DNA of 39,687 nt from Peptococcaceae bacterium (GTDB lineage: Bacteria; Bacillota; Desulfitobacteriia; Desulfitobacteriales; Syntrophobotulaceae). Within the stretch, counting starts at the first letter, position 1. Each line of letters opens with the position of its first letter. Below, in pieces: positions 7,390 to 15,330 of the stretch. The notes below the pieces were generated by a model. The model saw nothing but the letters and a program-made list of their open reading frames with translations, did no database searches and was not told the origin of the DNA. The translations under genes were made by a program, and so were the position numbers. The stretch lies in the NCBI GenBank assembly GCA_012520405.1, contig JAAYOJ010000165.1:1-39687 (forward strand), written 5' to 3'.

Positions 7390-7893
7390 GTGGCTCCGAA
7401 TTTCAGGATGAGAGAATTTAATCCTGCAGGAGTACGTCCTTATGGAGTGATGAGGAAACTGGTTGACCAACTACAGAATATGCGCTGGTCCCTGGGAGCC
7501 CCGATTATTATAACCAGCGGCTATAGAAGCGGTAGTACCCATGGTTCAGGTCTAGCCGCAGATATCTCCGTGCCCAGAAGGACATTTATTCAGGTGGCTC
7601 AAGCGGCTTACAACGCCGGATTTCGCAGAATAGAAGTAATTAAACGTCCGGGAACTTCTTATTGGAACAACATGAGCGTAGGCGGTCATATCCACGTTGA
7701 TGTGTACGATGGCAGTGGCAACACAACCAGAGGAACTATTTATGATTGCCCCTCTTGCTCTTCTATACCGTGTTTTCCATGGTATGCCTGGGGATATGGT
7801 TCAGTATGGTCCACCAGCCAGCCCAATACTTTTTCCCAGTTGATGGCTAACCTCAGAGCTGACCGTAGGGTAACCGGGTATAGAGGATGCTAG
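7390..7893 (+). CDS. Peptidase M15-type (DD-carboxypeptidase-like) domain, gene interrupted by TGA
   Basis: 168 residues in the open part. The domain has the M15 (VanY/YcbK-like) layout: FRMREF near the start, PIIITSGYRS, then THGSGLAADI and GGHIHVDV. His51, Asp58 and His100 or His102 are the expected zinc ligands, and Asp104 is near the catalytic position. Such enzymes cleave D-Ala peptide bonds in peptidoglycan. There is no signal peptide in either the open part or the upstream segment, which would suit a spore-associated role like the LysM protein. The C-terminal third is Cys, Trp and Ser rich (DCPSCSSIPCFPWYAWGYG). Translation from the GTG at 7390 is doubtful because it lacks a ribosome site; see the segment upstream. 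Confidence 0.75.
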   Translation: MAPNFRMREFNPAGVRPYGVMRKLVDQLQNMRWSLGAPIIITSGYRSGSTHGSGLAADISVPRRTFIQVAQAAYNAGFRRIEVIKRPGTSYWNNMSVGGHIHVDVYDGSGNTTRGTIYDCPSCSSIPCFPWYAWGYGSVWSTSQPNTFSQLMANLRADRRVTGYRGC

Positions 7894-7918
7894 GGTATAA
7901 AGCAGGTTAGCTTGCGAG

Positions 7919-8233
7919 TTAGGCAATTATTAAATCCAGAAAATAATAAATGTAGTAGATAAGAGCTATATTATAAATAATTAATACAGGCACACCATAC
8001 TTGAATTTAGCATGTTTGGTTTTGTGCCTGAAAATCTGCATTCCTATGAAAACTCCAAGCGCTCCGCCAATTAAGCCCAGGAACAGAAAATGCTTTTCCG
8101 GCGTTCTTCGCTTGTGTTTTTTAGCTTTGAATTTATCCCTGCCAATGCTTAAAAGGGCGTAAATGTTAATGCCAATAAAATAAACATAAAATAATATAAT
8201 CGGCCACTCGGCCTGAATTATTAAGTTATACAT
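7919..8233 (-). CDS. DUF1294 membrane protein
   Basis: 104 residues with two or three membrane spans. The central RDKFKAKKHKRRTPEKHFLFLGLIGG ... GMQIFRHKTKHAKF region is the signature of DUF1294, a family of small inner-membrane proteins of unknown function; the first strongly basic loop and the short GG turn are constant in it (I quote it in two parts only). AGAGGT precedes the ATG by about 6 bases. It is transcribed alone, away from the gtrB operon and towards the peptidase gene. Confidence 0.85.
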   Translation of the reverse strand: MYNLIIQAEWPIILFYVYFIGINIYALLSIGRDKFKAKKHKRRTPEKHFLFLGLIGGALGVFIGMQIFRHKTKHAKFKYGVPVLIIYNIALIYYIYYFLDLIIA

Positions 8234-8397
8234 ATTGTACCTCTTGCCGGTCCTTTAGATTACTTACCATTTCTTTAGGATAATTGTAACACGAGCGGCA
8301 AAAATTTGGGAATTGCTTTCTCGAATAATGCATAATTTTGGCAAATAGGTACAAGATATCAGTAAGACTAATAGCCAAAGACAGAATTTATAACAAA

Positions 8398-8412
8398 TAC
8401 TAATCATTAGTA
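8398..8412. promoter_or_regulatory. Palindrome ahead of the gtrB operon
   Basis: TACTAAT-C-ATTAGTA is a perfect 15-base palindrome 21 bases upstream of the TTG start of gtrB, in the presumed leader or promoter. It may be an operator. I could not assign clear -35/-10 boxes nearby. Confidence 0.35.
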
Positions 8413-8433
8413 CTAAGCAAGCGGTGGAGTGTT

Positions 8434-9393
8434 TTGAAGAGAATTACTATCTTAATCCCTGCCTATAATGAAGAACAAGTACTGAATAAACTTTATACCC
8501 GTTTACAGGGGGTTTTAGCCGGTTTAAGCAAATACCGGTTTGAAATTTTATTTATTAATGATGGCAGCAAAGACCGCACTCTGGAAATAATCAAGGAGCT
8601 GAAGCGTAAGGATGCACGTGTTTCCTATATCAATCTTTCTCGCAATTACGGGAAAGAAATAGCTATGATAGCGGGTTTGGATTATGCCACAGGAGATGCT
8701 GTGGTGATTATAGATGCTGACCTTCAAGATCCTCCCGAATTGATTCCGCAAATGATTGCTTACTGGGAAGAAGGATATGATGATGTCTATGCCAAAAGAA
8801 GAAGCCGCCAGGGAGAAACATGGCTGAAGAAATCTACCTCGAAGTTGTTTTATAGATGTTTGCAAAAACTCAGCAATATCCCGATCCAAGAAGATACAGG
8901 CGATTTCCGTTTATTGGACAGGCGCTGCGTGGAGGCCCTCAAACAACTGCGAGAGACTCAACGCTATACTAAAGGTATGTTTAGTTGGATTGGCTTTAAG
9001 AAAAAAGAATTGCTTTTTGACCGCGAGCCGAGAGCAGCCGGGCAAACCAAATGGAATTATTTTAAGCTTTGCGACTTAGCCATAGAAGGCATTACTTGTT
9101 TTACAATTACTCCTCTGCGTTTTTCGAGTTTTCTCGGTGCTCTTATTTCGTTGTTTGCGTTTATCTATATGATTGTTGTAATGGTCAAAACAATTGTTTA
9201 TGGAGACCCGGTACAGGGTTATCCTTCCCTGATGGTGATTATACTTTTCCTGGGCGGTATCCAGCTTTTATCTCTGGGCATAATCGGTGAATACATAGGC
9301 CGAATTTTTAATGAGTGCAAAAGGCGGCCGCTTTACTTTGTGGACGAGTACAATGGAAAGAAAATACCCGCACGCCAATTAGTTTATGAGTAG
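8434..9393 (+). CDS. GtrB/CsbB-like polyprenyl-phosphate glycosyltransferase
   Basis: 319 residues, family 2 glycosyltransferase. The GT-A domain (about 1-220) shows ILIPAYNEE, FINDGSKD and IIDADLQDPPEL with the metal-binding Asp94-x-Asp96, plus TGDFRLLDR and TKWNYFKL. Two membrane helices at about 230-255 and 267-290 close the protein, as in GtrB, DPMS-like and B. subtilis CsbB. It would move a sugar from a nucleotide donor to undecaprenyl phosphate on the cytoplasmic face. The start is a TTG with GGTGGAG upstream. It overlaps the GtrA gene by 8 bases and is followed by a YfhO gene, which points to surface polymer glycosylation. Confidence 0.9.
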   Translation: MKRITILIPAYNEEQVLNKLYTRLQGVLAGLSKYRFEILFINDGSKDRTLEIIKELKRKDARVSYINLSRNYGKEIAMIAGLDYATGDAVVIIDADLQDPPELIPQMIAYWEEGYDDVYAKRRSRQGETWLKKSTSKLFYRCLQKLSNIPIQEDTGDFRLLDRRCVEALKQLRETQRYTKGMFSWIGFKKKELLFDREPRAAGQTKWNYFKLCDLAIEGITCFTITPLRFSSFLGALISLFAFIYMIVVMVKTIVYGDPVQGYPSLMVIILFLGGIQLLSLGIIGEYIGRIFNECKRRPLYFVDEYNGKKIPARQLVYE

Positions 9394-9796
9394 AAAAAAA
9401 GACTTGAACAAAGAAATAATTTTGTACGTGGTCTTTGGTGTGTTAACCACTTTGGTTAATTTCCTAAGCTACCTTATTTTCATAAAACTATTTTCTGCGG
9501 ACTATAAGGTAGGCACAACTGTGGCCTGGTTTTTATCAGTCCTCTTTGCCTTTGGGACCAATAAAGTCTTTGTCTTTCAGAGCAGACAATCAAGTATTGT
9601 AGTAATAAGCAGAGAATTCGGCTCTTTTTTATTTTCTAGGGTCTTATCCTATGGTTTGGATATTATGACTATGATCTTGCTTGTCAGCCTGATAGGGATT
9701 AATGATGTGGGGGCCAAACTAATAGCCAATATTCTGGTTATTATCTTCAACTATATGGCCAGCAAATTCTTTGTTTTTAAGAGCCGCCGGGGGTAA
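9386..9796 (+). CDS. GtrA family membrane protein (probable lipid-sugar flippase)
   Basis: 136 residues with four predicted membrane helices: about 12-33, 43-62, 80-100 and 108-128. GtrA proteins, including Listeria GtcA, are thought to flip undecaprenyl-phosphate sugar across the membrane. The opening KEIILYVVFGVLTTLVNFLSY and the ending VIIFNYMASKFFVFKSR are typical of the family (quoted segments are separate). The gene starts inside the end of the glycosyltransferase gene and ends 3 bases before yfhO. Confidence 0.9.
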   Translation: MSRKKDLNKEIILYVVFGVLTTLVNFLSYLIFIKLFSADYKVGTTVAWFLSVLFAFGTNKVFVFQSRQSSIVVISREFGSFLFSRVLSYGLDIMTMILLVSLIGINDVGAKLIANILVIIFNYMASKFFVFKSRRG

Positions 9797-9799
9797 TAC

Positions 9800-12334
9800 A
9801 TGCTTAATTCAAAACCTTTTGTTCTTTATGTTTGTTCCTTTTTCATTCCTGTTGCAGTTTTATTTCTTATCTATTGCCAATTGAATATTGGACCCTACGG
9901 GGATAAAACTATTTTGATTTCTGATCTCAGCGGCCAATATGTTGATTATTACTCAAGCTATTATCAGATTTTAAGCGAAAGAAAAAGCCTGCTTTATTCT
10001 TGGCAGGCAGGCCTGGGACTTAATTTCTTAGGTATTTTCAGCTATTACCTGGCCAGTCCCTTCTCTCTTTTAATTCTCTTGGCCGGGCAAGACCGACTGC
10101 CGGAATCTTTGCTGCTCATAACCTTGTTGAAAGTCGGCTGCTGTGGTTTAAGTTTTGCTTTCTCAGCAAAGAGGATTTTTAAGATTACCCACGGACCCTT
10201 ATTTATATTTGCCACTTTGTACGCCCTCTGCTCCTATACTATTGTTTACAGTTTCGATCTTATGTGGCTGGATGGGGTATTTATTCTGCCGCTGCTTATT
10301 TTAGGCGTGGACAAAATCCTTAAAGAACATAAATTCCTGCTCTTCTTTTTTTCTCTGCTCTATATCCTGGTGGCCAACTTTTATATTGCATACATGATCG
10401 CTCTCTTCTCCTGTTTTTATTTTCTGGCCGCCTATTTCTCCGCTCATTCTTGGCGGGAGATTCGCCACTTACTATCTAAGCTGAAACTGTTTGCCGGTTC
10501 AGCTGTTTTAGCAGCCGGATGTGCTGCTATAGTGCTTCTGCCAACATTTTTTGCCTTGCTAAACGGGCAAGGAGGACCCGACCCTTCTATTTGCAAATGG
10601 TGCCTAAATTTTAAGTTACTTGATTTGGGGAGTAAGATTTCTCTTGGGGCTTATGACTCCTTGAAAAGTCAAGGGCTGCCTAACATTTATTGCGGTCTTT
10701 TGCCCCTTATTTTATCCCTTTTATATTTTCTCAACACCGGCATCAGGTTAAAAGAACGTCTGATTTATGCTGCTTTAGTTGGATTTATGGTTATTAGTTT
10801 TGCCTTTAGCAATATTAATTTAGCTTGGCACGGATTCGACCATCCCAATTGGTTCCCCTACCGCTACTCCTTCGTTTTTTCTTTTTTGCTTGTTTTCTTA
10901 GCGGCCAAAGGGTTTTCCCAATTGGAGCAATTGCCGGTCACTACAATTATTAAAGCGGGGGGATTTTGGGCCTTGGTCATGCTTATCCTGCAGAAAATGA
11001 ATTACCCCTACCTGCAGGATATGTTGCTCATGCTCAGTGCTTTTTTTATTATTTTCTACGCATTATTGCTGGCGGCTTTAGGAAAATTTAAGCCTCCTAA
11101 AAGCCGCAGCGGTATTATTGCTCTGTTGATTATTTGGGTCCTGGTAGAAAGCCTGCTTAATTGCCGCTACCTAGTCAGCGGTTTAGACCATGAGTTTACT
11201 TATGTAAGCAAAGATAAATACCAGCGGGTTTTACCGGAGCTAAGGACGGTAATAACTCAAATACATTCCCAGGACCAAGCTTTTTATCGACTGGATCGGA
11301 TTGGCGGCAGAACTTATAACGATCCCATGAATCTTAATTATAAAGGGATTACTCATTTCAGCTCCATGGCTAAAGCTGACCTTAACAAGACTTTACATCA
11401 ATTGGGTTTTTTGACCACTGCCAGCTATAAATCTATAAACTTTGCCGGGGCCACCCCGCTTACCGAGTCTTTATTGGCTGTTAAATATGTCGTCTCTGCA
11501 GACCATAAAGGATTGGGATATATCAAAGTTATTGACGGTGAAGATTTTGCGGGCTATAAAAATATGTATGCCTTGCCTATAGCCTTCCTGACTGACGAAT
11601 CACTTTTAACCTTGGACAGCACCAAGGATAACAATCCTTTCCGACTGCAAAATACCTTGTTTAATCTTGCCCTAGGTAATGAGGAGCGGATCAACTTTTT
11701 TCTGCCGCTCGAAGTCATGGACCTTGAACAAGAAAAAAATCTTGACGGATCAGTGGAATATACCCTCTTAAACCCTGAAAATCAACAGGTCTATGCCTGC
11801 TTCCATACCATTAATGATGAAACTTGCCGGATCTTTTTAAATGAAAAAGAAATCAAAGAGTACTTGCCAATTTATAATAAGAGAATAGTGGATTTAGGAT
11901 TTCATGAACAAGGTGCGGAATTAAAAGTTAAGGTATCTTGTGCCTCCGATAATTTTTATTTAAAAGAAAAATATTTTTACGGTTTGAATGAATTGAATCT
12001 TGCCAAAGCTATCGCTCCTTTGCAAGCCGGAACAATCCAAGATCTGGTGGCCACGGAAACCCTAGTGCAGGGCAAGGTTAACGTACAAGATAAAACATTG
12101 CTTTTTACATCCATTCCTTATGATCCCGGCTGGAAGGTATTTGTTGACGGCCAGAAAACTGCTCCCAGCGTAATTGACAATGCTTTTCTCGGGGTAAAAC
12201 TTAAACCGGGAGTACACCAAATAGCATTGGTTTTCAGGCCACAAGGTTTTTATGCCGGGCTAGGAATTTCAGGTCTTAGTGTGGCGATAACAGTTGTATT
12301 GTTAATTTTTCGTAAATTCAAAAAAGTTTCATAA
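9800..12334 (+). CDS. YfhO family glycosyltransferase-like membrane protein
   Basis: 844 residues. About 12 membrane helices occupy residues 5-450, followed by a large extracellular domain and a last helix at about 815-838. The first loop, with SDLSGQYVDYYSSYYQIL, contains the acidic residues expected of GT-C enzymes. YfhO of B. subtilis and its Listeria homologues transfer the sugar from the undecaprenyl carrier onto lipoteichoic acid, using the products of csbB and gtcA type genes. All three components stand in one operon here, so this organism probably decorates an envelope polymer in this way; the polymer and sugar cannot be read from sequence. Confidence 0.88.
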   Translation: MLNSKPFVLYVCSFFIPVAVLFLIYCQLNIGPYGDKTILISDLSGQYVDYYSSYYQILSERKSLLYSWQAGLGLNFLGIFSYYLASPFSLLILLAGQDRLPESLLLITLLKVGCCGLSFAFSAKRIFKITHGPLFIFATLYALCSYTIVYSFDLMWLDGVFILPLLILGVDKILKEHKFLLFFFSLLYILVANFYIAYMIALFSCFYFLAAYFSAHSWREIRHLLSKLKLFAGSAVLAAGCAAIVLLPTFFALLNGQGGPDPSICKWCLNFKLLDLGSKISLGAYDSLKSQGLPNIYCGLLPLILSLLYFLNTGIRLKERLIYAALVGFMVISFAFSNINLAWHGFDHPNWFPYRYSFVFSFLLVFLAAKGFSQLEQLPVTTIIKAGGFWALVMLILQKMNYPYLQDMLLMLSAFFIIFYALLLAALGKFKPPKSRSGIIALLIIWVLVESLLNCRYLVSGLDHEFTYVSKDKYQRVLPELRTVITQIHSQDQAFYRLDRIGGRTYNDPMNLNYKGITHFSSMAKADLNKTLHQLGFLTTASYKSINFAGATPLTESLLAVKYVVSADHKGLGYIKVIDGEDFAGYKNMYALPIAFLTDESLLTLDSTKDNNPFRLQNTLFNLALGNEERINFFLPLEVMDLEQEKNLDGSVEYTLLNPENQQVYACFHTINDETCRIFLNEKEIKEYLPIYNKRIVDLGFHEQGAELKVKVSCASDNFYLKEKYFYGLNELNLAKAIAPLQAGTIQDLVATETLVQGKVNVQDKTLLFTSIPYDPGWKVFVDGQKTAPSVIDNAFLGVKLKPGVHQIALVFRPQGFYAGLGISGLSVAITVVLLIFRKFKKVS

Positions 12335-12342
12335 TTATACCT

Positions 12343-12371
12343 TTGACATTTGCCAATTATTCGGATATACT
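12343..12371 (+). promoter_or_regulatory. Sigma-A promoter of the zinc-ribbon gene
   Basis: TTGACA (12343-12348), 17 bases, TATACT (12366-12371). It is a near-consensus vegetative promoter directly after the yfhO stop and about 105 bases ahead of the start codon, so the mRNA has a long leader. Confidence 0.8.
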
Positions 12372-12380
12372 ATATACTGC

Positions 12381-12484
12381 TCGTAGATCTTGTGGATTTA
12401 GTAAGACCTTCTCGATTGCCTCAGGCTCAGGGAAGATCACGTACTTCCCATGTAGACGGGTAATAAAATCTAGGAGGTCATTAA
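12381..12484 (+). other. Structured 5' leader of the zinc-ribbon gene
   Basis: About 105 untranslated bases. GGGAAG (12430-12435) and CTTCCC (12444-12449) form a small hairpin, preceded by GCCT-CA-GGC. The last part holds TAGGAGG as the ribosome site. I recognise no known riboswitch class. See findings. Confidence 0.4.
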
Positions 12485-12778
12485 ATGTATAATGACAAGA
12501 CTTTAGTTTGTAAAGACTGTGGCCGGGAATTCATTTTTTCCGCATCTGAACAAGAATTCTATGCTGAGAAAGGATTCACTAACGAACCAGGTCGTTGCCC
12601 CGAGTGCCGTGCAGCCAGAAAAGCTCAAAGAAATGGCTATACTCGCGCTCCACGTGAAATGTTTCCTGCCGTATGTTCCGATTGCGGTGTAGAAACCACA
12701 GTTCCTTTCCAACCTACAGGCGACAAACCCGTTTATTGCCGTGATTGCTATCAAGCTCGTCGCAGCAGCAACTGGTAA
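12485..12778 (+). CDS. Zinc-ribbon protein (zf-trcl type) with four CxxC motifs
   Basis: 97 residues. CxxC pairs occur at Cys9/Cys12 (CKDC), Cys38/Cys41 (CPEC), about 64/67 (CSDC) and about 84/87 (CRDC), giving two zinc ribbons. The first half, LVCKDCGREFIFSASEQEF then GFTNEPGRCPECR, matches the probable zinc-ribbon family PF13451; the second half, PAVCSDCGVETTVPF and PVYCRDCY, is the companion CxxC domain common in clostridia. The function is unknown; such proteins are often abundant, small and nucleic-acid-like in charge. It has its own strong promoter and a good terminator, so it is monocistronic. Confidence 0.88.
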   Translation: MYNDKTLVCKDCGREFIFSASEQEFYAEKGFTNEPGRCPECRAARKAQRNGYTRAPREMFPAVCSDCGVETTVPFQPTGDKPVYCRDCYQARRSSNW

Positions 12779-12793
12779 AATTGTAATGCCAGC

Positions 12794-12828
12794 ACCCTCC
12801 TTGGTCCTAAAACCGGGGAGGGTTTTTT
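12794..12828 (+). terminator. Terminator after the zinc-ribbon gene
   Basis: ACCCTCC (12794-12800) pairs with GGAGGGT (12817-12823), with inner GG/CC pairs, then TTTTTT. A clear Rho-independent terminator. Confidence 0.85.
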
Positions 12829-12849
12829 ATTAGTCGAATTTCCATAATG

Positions 12850-12879
12850 TACATAAGATTAATTTTTATGCTCATACTA
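12850..12879 (+). promoter_or_regulatory. Sporulation-type promoter for CotF-like genes
   Basis: TACATA (12850-12855), 17 bases, CATACTA (12873-12879). The -10 matches the CATNNTA of sigma-G/sigma-F promoters, and the -35 is an approximate match. The product supports spore expression. Confidence 0.4.
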
Positions 12880-12910
12880 TAGATGAAAAATACTCTATAG
12901 GAGGATGGAA

Positions 12911-13147
12911 ATGCTATCTGTAAAAGAGCTGAATTACATCAAAGACTTTCTTTCCTGGGAACTGCTCATGACCAAAAAATGCGCTCATTATGCACAACAA
13001 GAGGTGGACCCTAATTTCAAAGGGGTTTTTGAAAATGCCCGGCAAGTACATCAGCAAAACTATGATTCTCTATTGTCCTACCTTCAGCAAAACTCCAGCC
13101 AAGGAACACAGGGAAATACAAGGCAACAGGGAGGGATTATGCAATGA
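12911..13147 (+). CDS. CotF-like small coat-associated protein
   Basis: 78 residues from the ATG at 12911, which sits 6 bases after AGGAGG; an ATG at 12905 touches the ribosome site and is not usable. The sequence is a helical pair, MLSVKELNYIKDFLSWELL and HYAQQEVDPNFKGVFENA, followed by a Gln/Gly/Ser-rich tail. It resembles the short subunits that accompany CotF-family coat proteins (ferritin-like helical hairpins with the motif KDxLSWELL). Its TGA overlaps the ATG of the next gene (ATGA), so both are translated together. Confidence 0.75.
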   Translation: MLSVKELNYIKDFLSWELLMTKKCAHYAQQEVDPNFKGVFENARQVHQQNYDSLLSYLQQNSSQGTQGNTRQQGGIMQ

Positions 13148-13503
13148 TTGATACCAACTCAATAGTAACAAGTCAATTTGGAGTGCAAAAGATTGGCAAA
13201 GACAAGTCCCCTGCTCTCCCCAAAGAAAAGGACCAGACTTTTAATGTTCGGGACAGGCTTAACGACACGCTGTCCAGTGAGAAATATTTGATTGAGGCCT
13301 ATACCACGGGGTCTAAGGAAATATTGTGCCAGAAGCTTTACAAGTTAATTAATGATAATTTAAACGGCGTAAAACAGTTGCAGCGCAATTTATTTGATCA
13401 GCTATTTAATCTGGGAGAGTACCAAGCTGATGTAGCTACCCCGCAACAGATTGATGATGCTTTCGATATGTTTTTCAAATATAAAGTTCAATTCCCTCAA
13501 TAA
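13144..13503 (+). CDS. CotF-family spore coat protein
   Basis: 119 residues. The core NVRDRLNDTLSSEKYLIEAY and then an amphipathic helix with LYKLINDNLNGVKQLQRNLF is typical of the CotF family of coat proteins, which form helical bundles on the spore. The 30-residue N-terminal extension is polar. It is coupled to the preceding gene by an ATGA overlap. The exact role in the coat is unknown. Confidence 0.85.
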   Translation: MIDTNSIVTSQFGVQKIGKDKSPALPKEKDQTFNVRDRLNDTLSSEKYLIEAYTTGSKEILCQKLYKLINDNLNGVKQLQRNLFDQLFNLGEYQADVATPQQIDDAFDMFFKYKVQFPQ

Positions 13504-13526
13504 TACTCCCTGTCATATGTTGAAAT

Positions 13527-13558
13527 AAGGAGATGTCTTCATTTGAAGGCATCTCCTT
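13527..13558. terminator. Hairpin between CotF gene and methyltransferase gene
   Basis: AAGGAGATGTCTTC (13527-13540) and GAAGGCATCTCCTT (13545-13558) form a long stem with one mismatch and a 4-base loop, between two convergent genes. T runs are short on both sides. Confidence 0.65.
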
Positions 13559-13591
13559 TAGCGATTGAACGAAATTGTACTTCCTTTCATT

Positions 13592-14227
13592 TTATGAAAC
13601 CCAGTAGTCGTCTTCATCAAAAACCTCTTCTCTTAATCGGTATATAATAAACTTTTCTTTTTTATCACTCCCTCCAGGCACCCTTATTTTATTTATAATT
13701 GAAAAGGGTGTACTGGTTTTAAGGAAATCCTTATATTCACGTATTGGATAATAAAGAATTAAATCCACTGTTCTTCTGTCTTTTTCTACAGAACGCAAAA
13801 TATTATGAACTACTTTTCTAAATATATGCACTGAGAATGGATTAAAAAAGTAAAAACAGTTATCTTTCTTGTCAATTTTATAATGCTGAGCAAGACCATA
13901 TTTAAATTTAAGAGGTGCATTGATATGCTCGGCCCTTAATCTGTAAAGGGCCTTGTTTTCAAGCGCTTCTTCATAGGTTTTATAATTGGCTTCTATTCCT
14001 GTTACCGGTAGATGAAAACGATTATGTAAATAAAATACCACTCTGCCTCGACCACATCCAAAATCTACAACTTTATCAACGTCTCTAAACTTATAATTTT
14101 CAAAAAGTATATTTAAAGCCTTGTATGGTGTGGCCTCATAACGGTTATATTGAACCTTATTGTCTGTCCATTCTCTTATACCTACCGTTCTAATACCAAG
14201 TGATTTATCTAGTTTTCTCTCTCCCAT
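13592..14227 (-). CDS. Class I SAM-dependent methyltransferase, substrate unknown
   Basis: 211 residues. Motif I, VVDFGCGRGRVVFYL (about 53-67), and the acidic end of the next strand, VTGIEAN, define a SAM-binding Rossmann fold. In place of the DPPY/NPPY motif of nucleic-acid methyltransferases there is YFFNPFS (about 126-132). The N-terminus contains RYEATPYKALNILF. The C-terminal 30 residues are acidic and aromatic. The gene is single, with AGAGG 8 bases upstream of the ATG. Nothing nearby indicates a substrate. Confidence 0.8.
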   Translation of the reverse strand: MGERKLDKSLGIRTVGIREWTDNKVQYNRYEATPYKALNILFENYKFRDVDKVVDFGCGRGRVVFYLHNRFHLPVTGIEANYKTYEEALENKALYRLRAEHINAPLKFKYGLAQHYKIDKKDNCFYFFNPFSVHIFRKVVHNILRSVEKDRRTVDLILYYPIREYKDFLKTSTPFSIINKIRVPGGSDKKEKFIIYRLREEVFDEDDYWVS

Positions 14228-14450
14228 AAAAACGCCTCTTTGTTTTGTGTCTTAATTATTATTATATCTACGAAGTTTCTAACAAGCAAATAATCAGTCA
14301 GTGGGCTTGTATCCGGTGCGGGATGGTAGGTTCCTTATTTATTCCCACTTAATACTTTTTTGCGTATACTAGTACTATAAATATTAATAACTAGCTATTA
14401 TTCAAATATTAATAAAGCCAAAAAGAATTTCAGGAAAGGTGAAAAGAACT

Positions 14451-14801
14451 ATGCAGGACAATCTAACAAAAATAAAAGCTAAACTCCTAGAACTGGCTAC
14501 GTTGGTCAAAGATCAAACGATGGAAGAAACAAAAGGTGTCAGAGATGAAATACTGAAAAACGTGAACGAGATGAAAACGGTAGTTGAAGAGCGTTTTCAG
14601 GGGGTGCAGGAAAAATACGGGGATAATATCCAGGAGTTCTGGGGAGATTTAGAAGACAAGGCCTTGAAGGTTCAGGAGCAAATTCAGGAAAAGCTGTCGT
14701 ATGGGCTGTCTCACAGAAACGAAATTATTGATAAAACCGCAGATTCTCTGATAGAAGTTATTACAAAAGCTAAAAAAGCCCTTCAGGCAAAGGAAAAGTA
14801 G
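14451..14801 (+). CDS. Helical, coiled-coil-like protein of unknown function
   Basis: 116 residues from the ATG at 14451; a GTG at 14439 is also in frame but lies within the AGGAAAGGTG ribosome site. The sequence is almost wholly charged amphipathic helix (Lys, Glu, Val, Gln), with repeated patterns such as MKTVVEERFQGVQEKYGDN and ALKVQEQIQEKL, resembling apolipoprotein or YtxH-like stress proteins. There is no signal or membrane segment. I do not recognise a family. Confidence 0.7.
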   Translation: MQDNLTKIKAKLLELATLVKDQTMEETKGVRDEILKNVNEMKTVVEERFQGVQEKYGDNIQEFWGDLEDKALKVQEQIQEKLSYGLSHRNEIIDKTADSLIEVITKAKKALQAKEK

Positions 14802-14848
14802 GATAACAGGTAAAATGGACGTAAACTATAGCAAAATATTTTAGATGG

Positions 14849-14884
14849 AGCAAAAACTTTGATGGTTATAGCTCCTTTTGTTTG
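14849..14884 (+). terminator. Weak hairpin after the coiled-coil gene
   Basis: GGAGC and GCTCC, about 19 bases apart, are followed by TTTTGTTTG and a T-rich stretch. It is a modest terminator candidate. Confidence 0.4.
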
Positions 14885-14963
14885 TATTTTTTTTATTAGC
14901 CATGAAACAATAAAAAGGAAGCATTTATCGGCGTGAATAATAAAGATAATGAGGTGGCATATA

Positions 14964-15155
14964 ATGAACGATAAAAAAATTACGAAGTATGATAAAAAAA
15001 AGAAAGACCATTTTAACGCCCTTCCGGTGGAAAATCACCAAACGGCGGCCTGGATTCAAAGCTCGAAGGAAATGAAACCAGAGCCCCAGGTACTTATCCC
15101 TCGTATTCAGGATGTGGAGCATGCTAAAGAATGGGTTGACTCCAACGAGCTATAG
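14964..15155 (+). CDS. DUF3787 small spore-surface-type protein
   Basis: 63 residues from the ATG at 14964, 9 bases after GAGGTGG (an in-frame ATG at 14949 overlaps the ribosome site). The features FNALPVENHQTAAW near residue 19-32 and the end VEHAKEWVDSNEL match DUF3787, a short clostridial family including a Clostridioides difficile spore surface protein. It is highly charged, with no membrane segment. The role is unknown; association with spores is by family only. Confidence 0.7.
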   Translation: MNDKKITKYDKKKKDHFNALPVENHQTAAWIQSSKEMKPEPQVLIPRIQDVEHAKEWVDSNEL

Positions 15156-15168
15156 GCAGAAAAATAGA

Positions 15169-15205
15169 CCTACCCTACCGTTTAGAATAAGGGGTAGGTT
15201 TTTTT
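15169..15205 (+). terminator. Terminator after the DUF3787 gene
   Basis: CCTACCC (15169-15175) pairs with GGGTAGG (15192-15198), followed by seven T residues. A clear Rho-independent terminator separating this gene from the molybdoenzyme gene. Confidence 0.8.
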
Positions 15206-15330
15206 GTTTTAAATAATCTACAATATTTTTTAATTTTTTTTAATTTTAGCACAATGACCGAAGCTTTATTGTGTGATAATATTTGGTCAATGGAAGAAAC
15301 AGCTCATCTTGAAAGAATAGGAGGAAAGGC

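Noticed and set aside
7381-7430. Selenocysteine insertion at the TGA of the peptidase
   Set aside because: The hairpin at the TGA is too short and too close for a bacterial SECIS, and this peptidase family is not known to use selenocysteine. Nonsense change is simpler.
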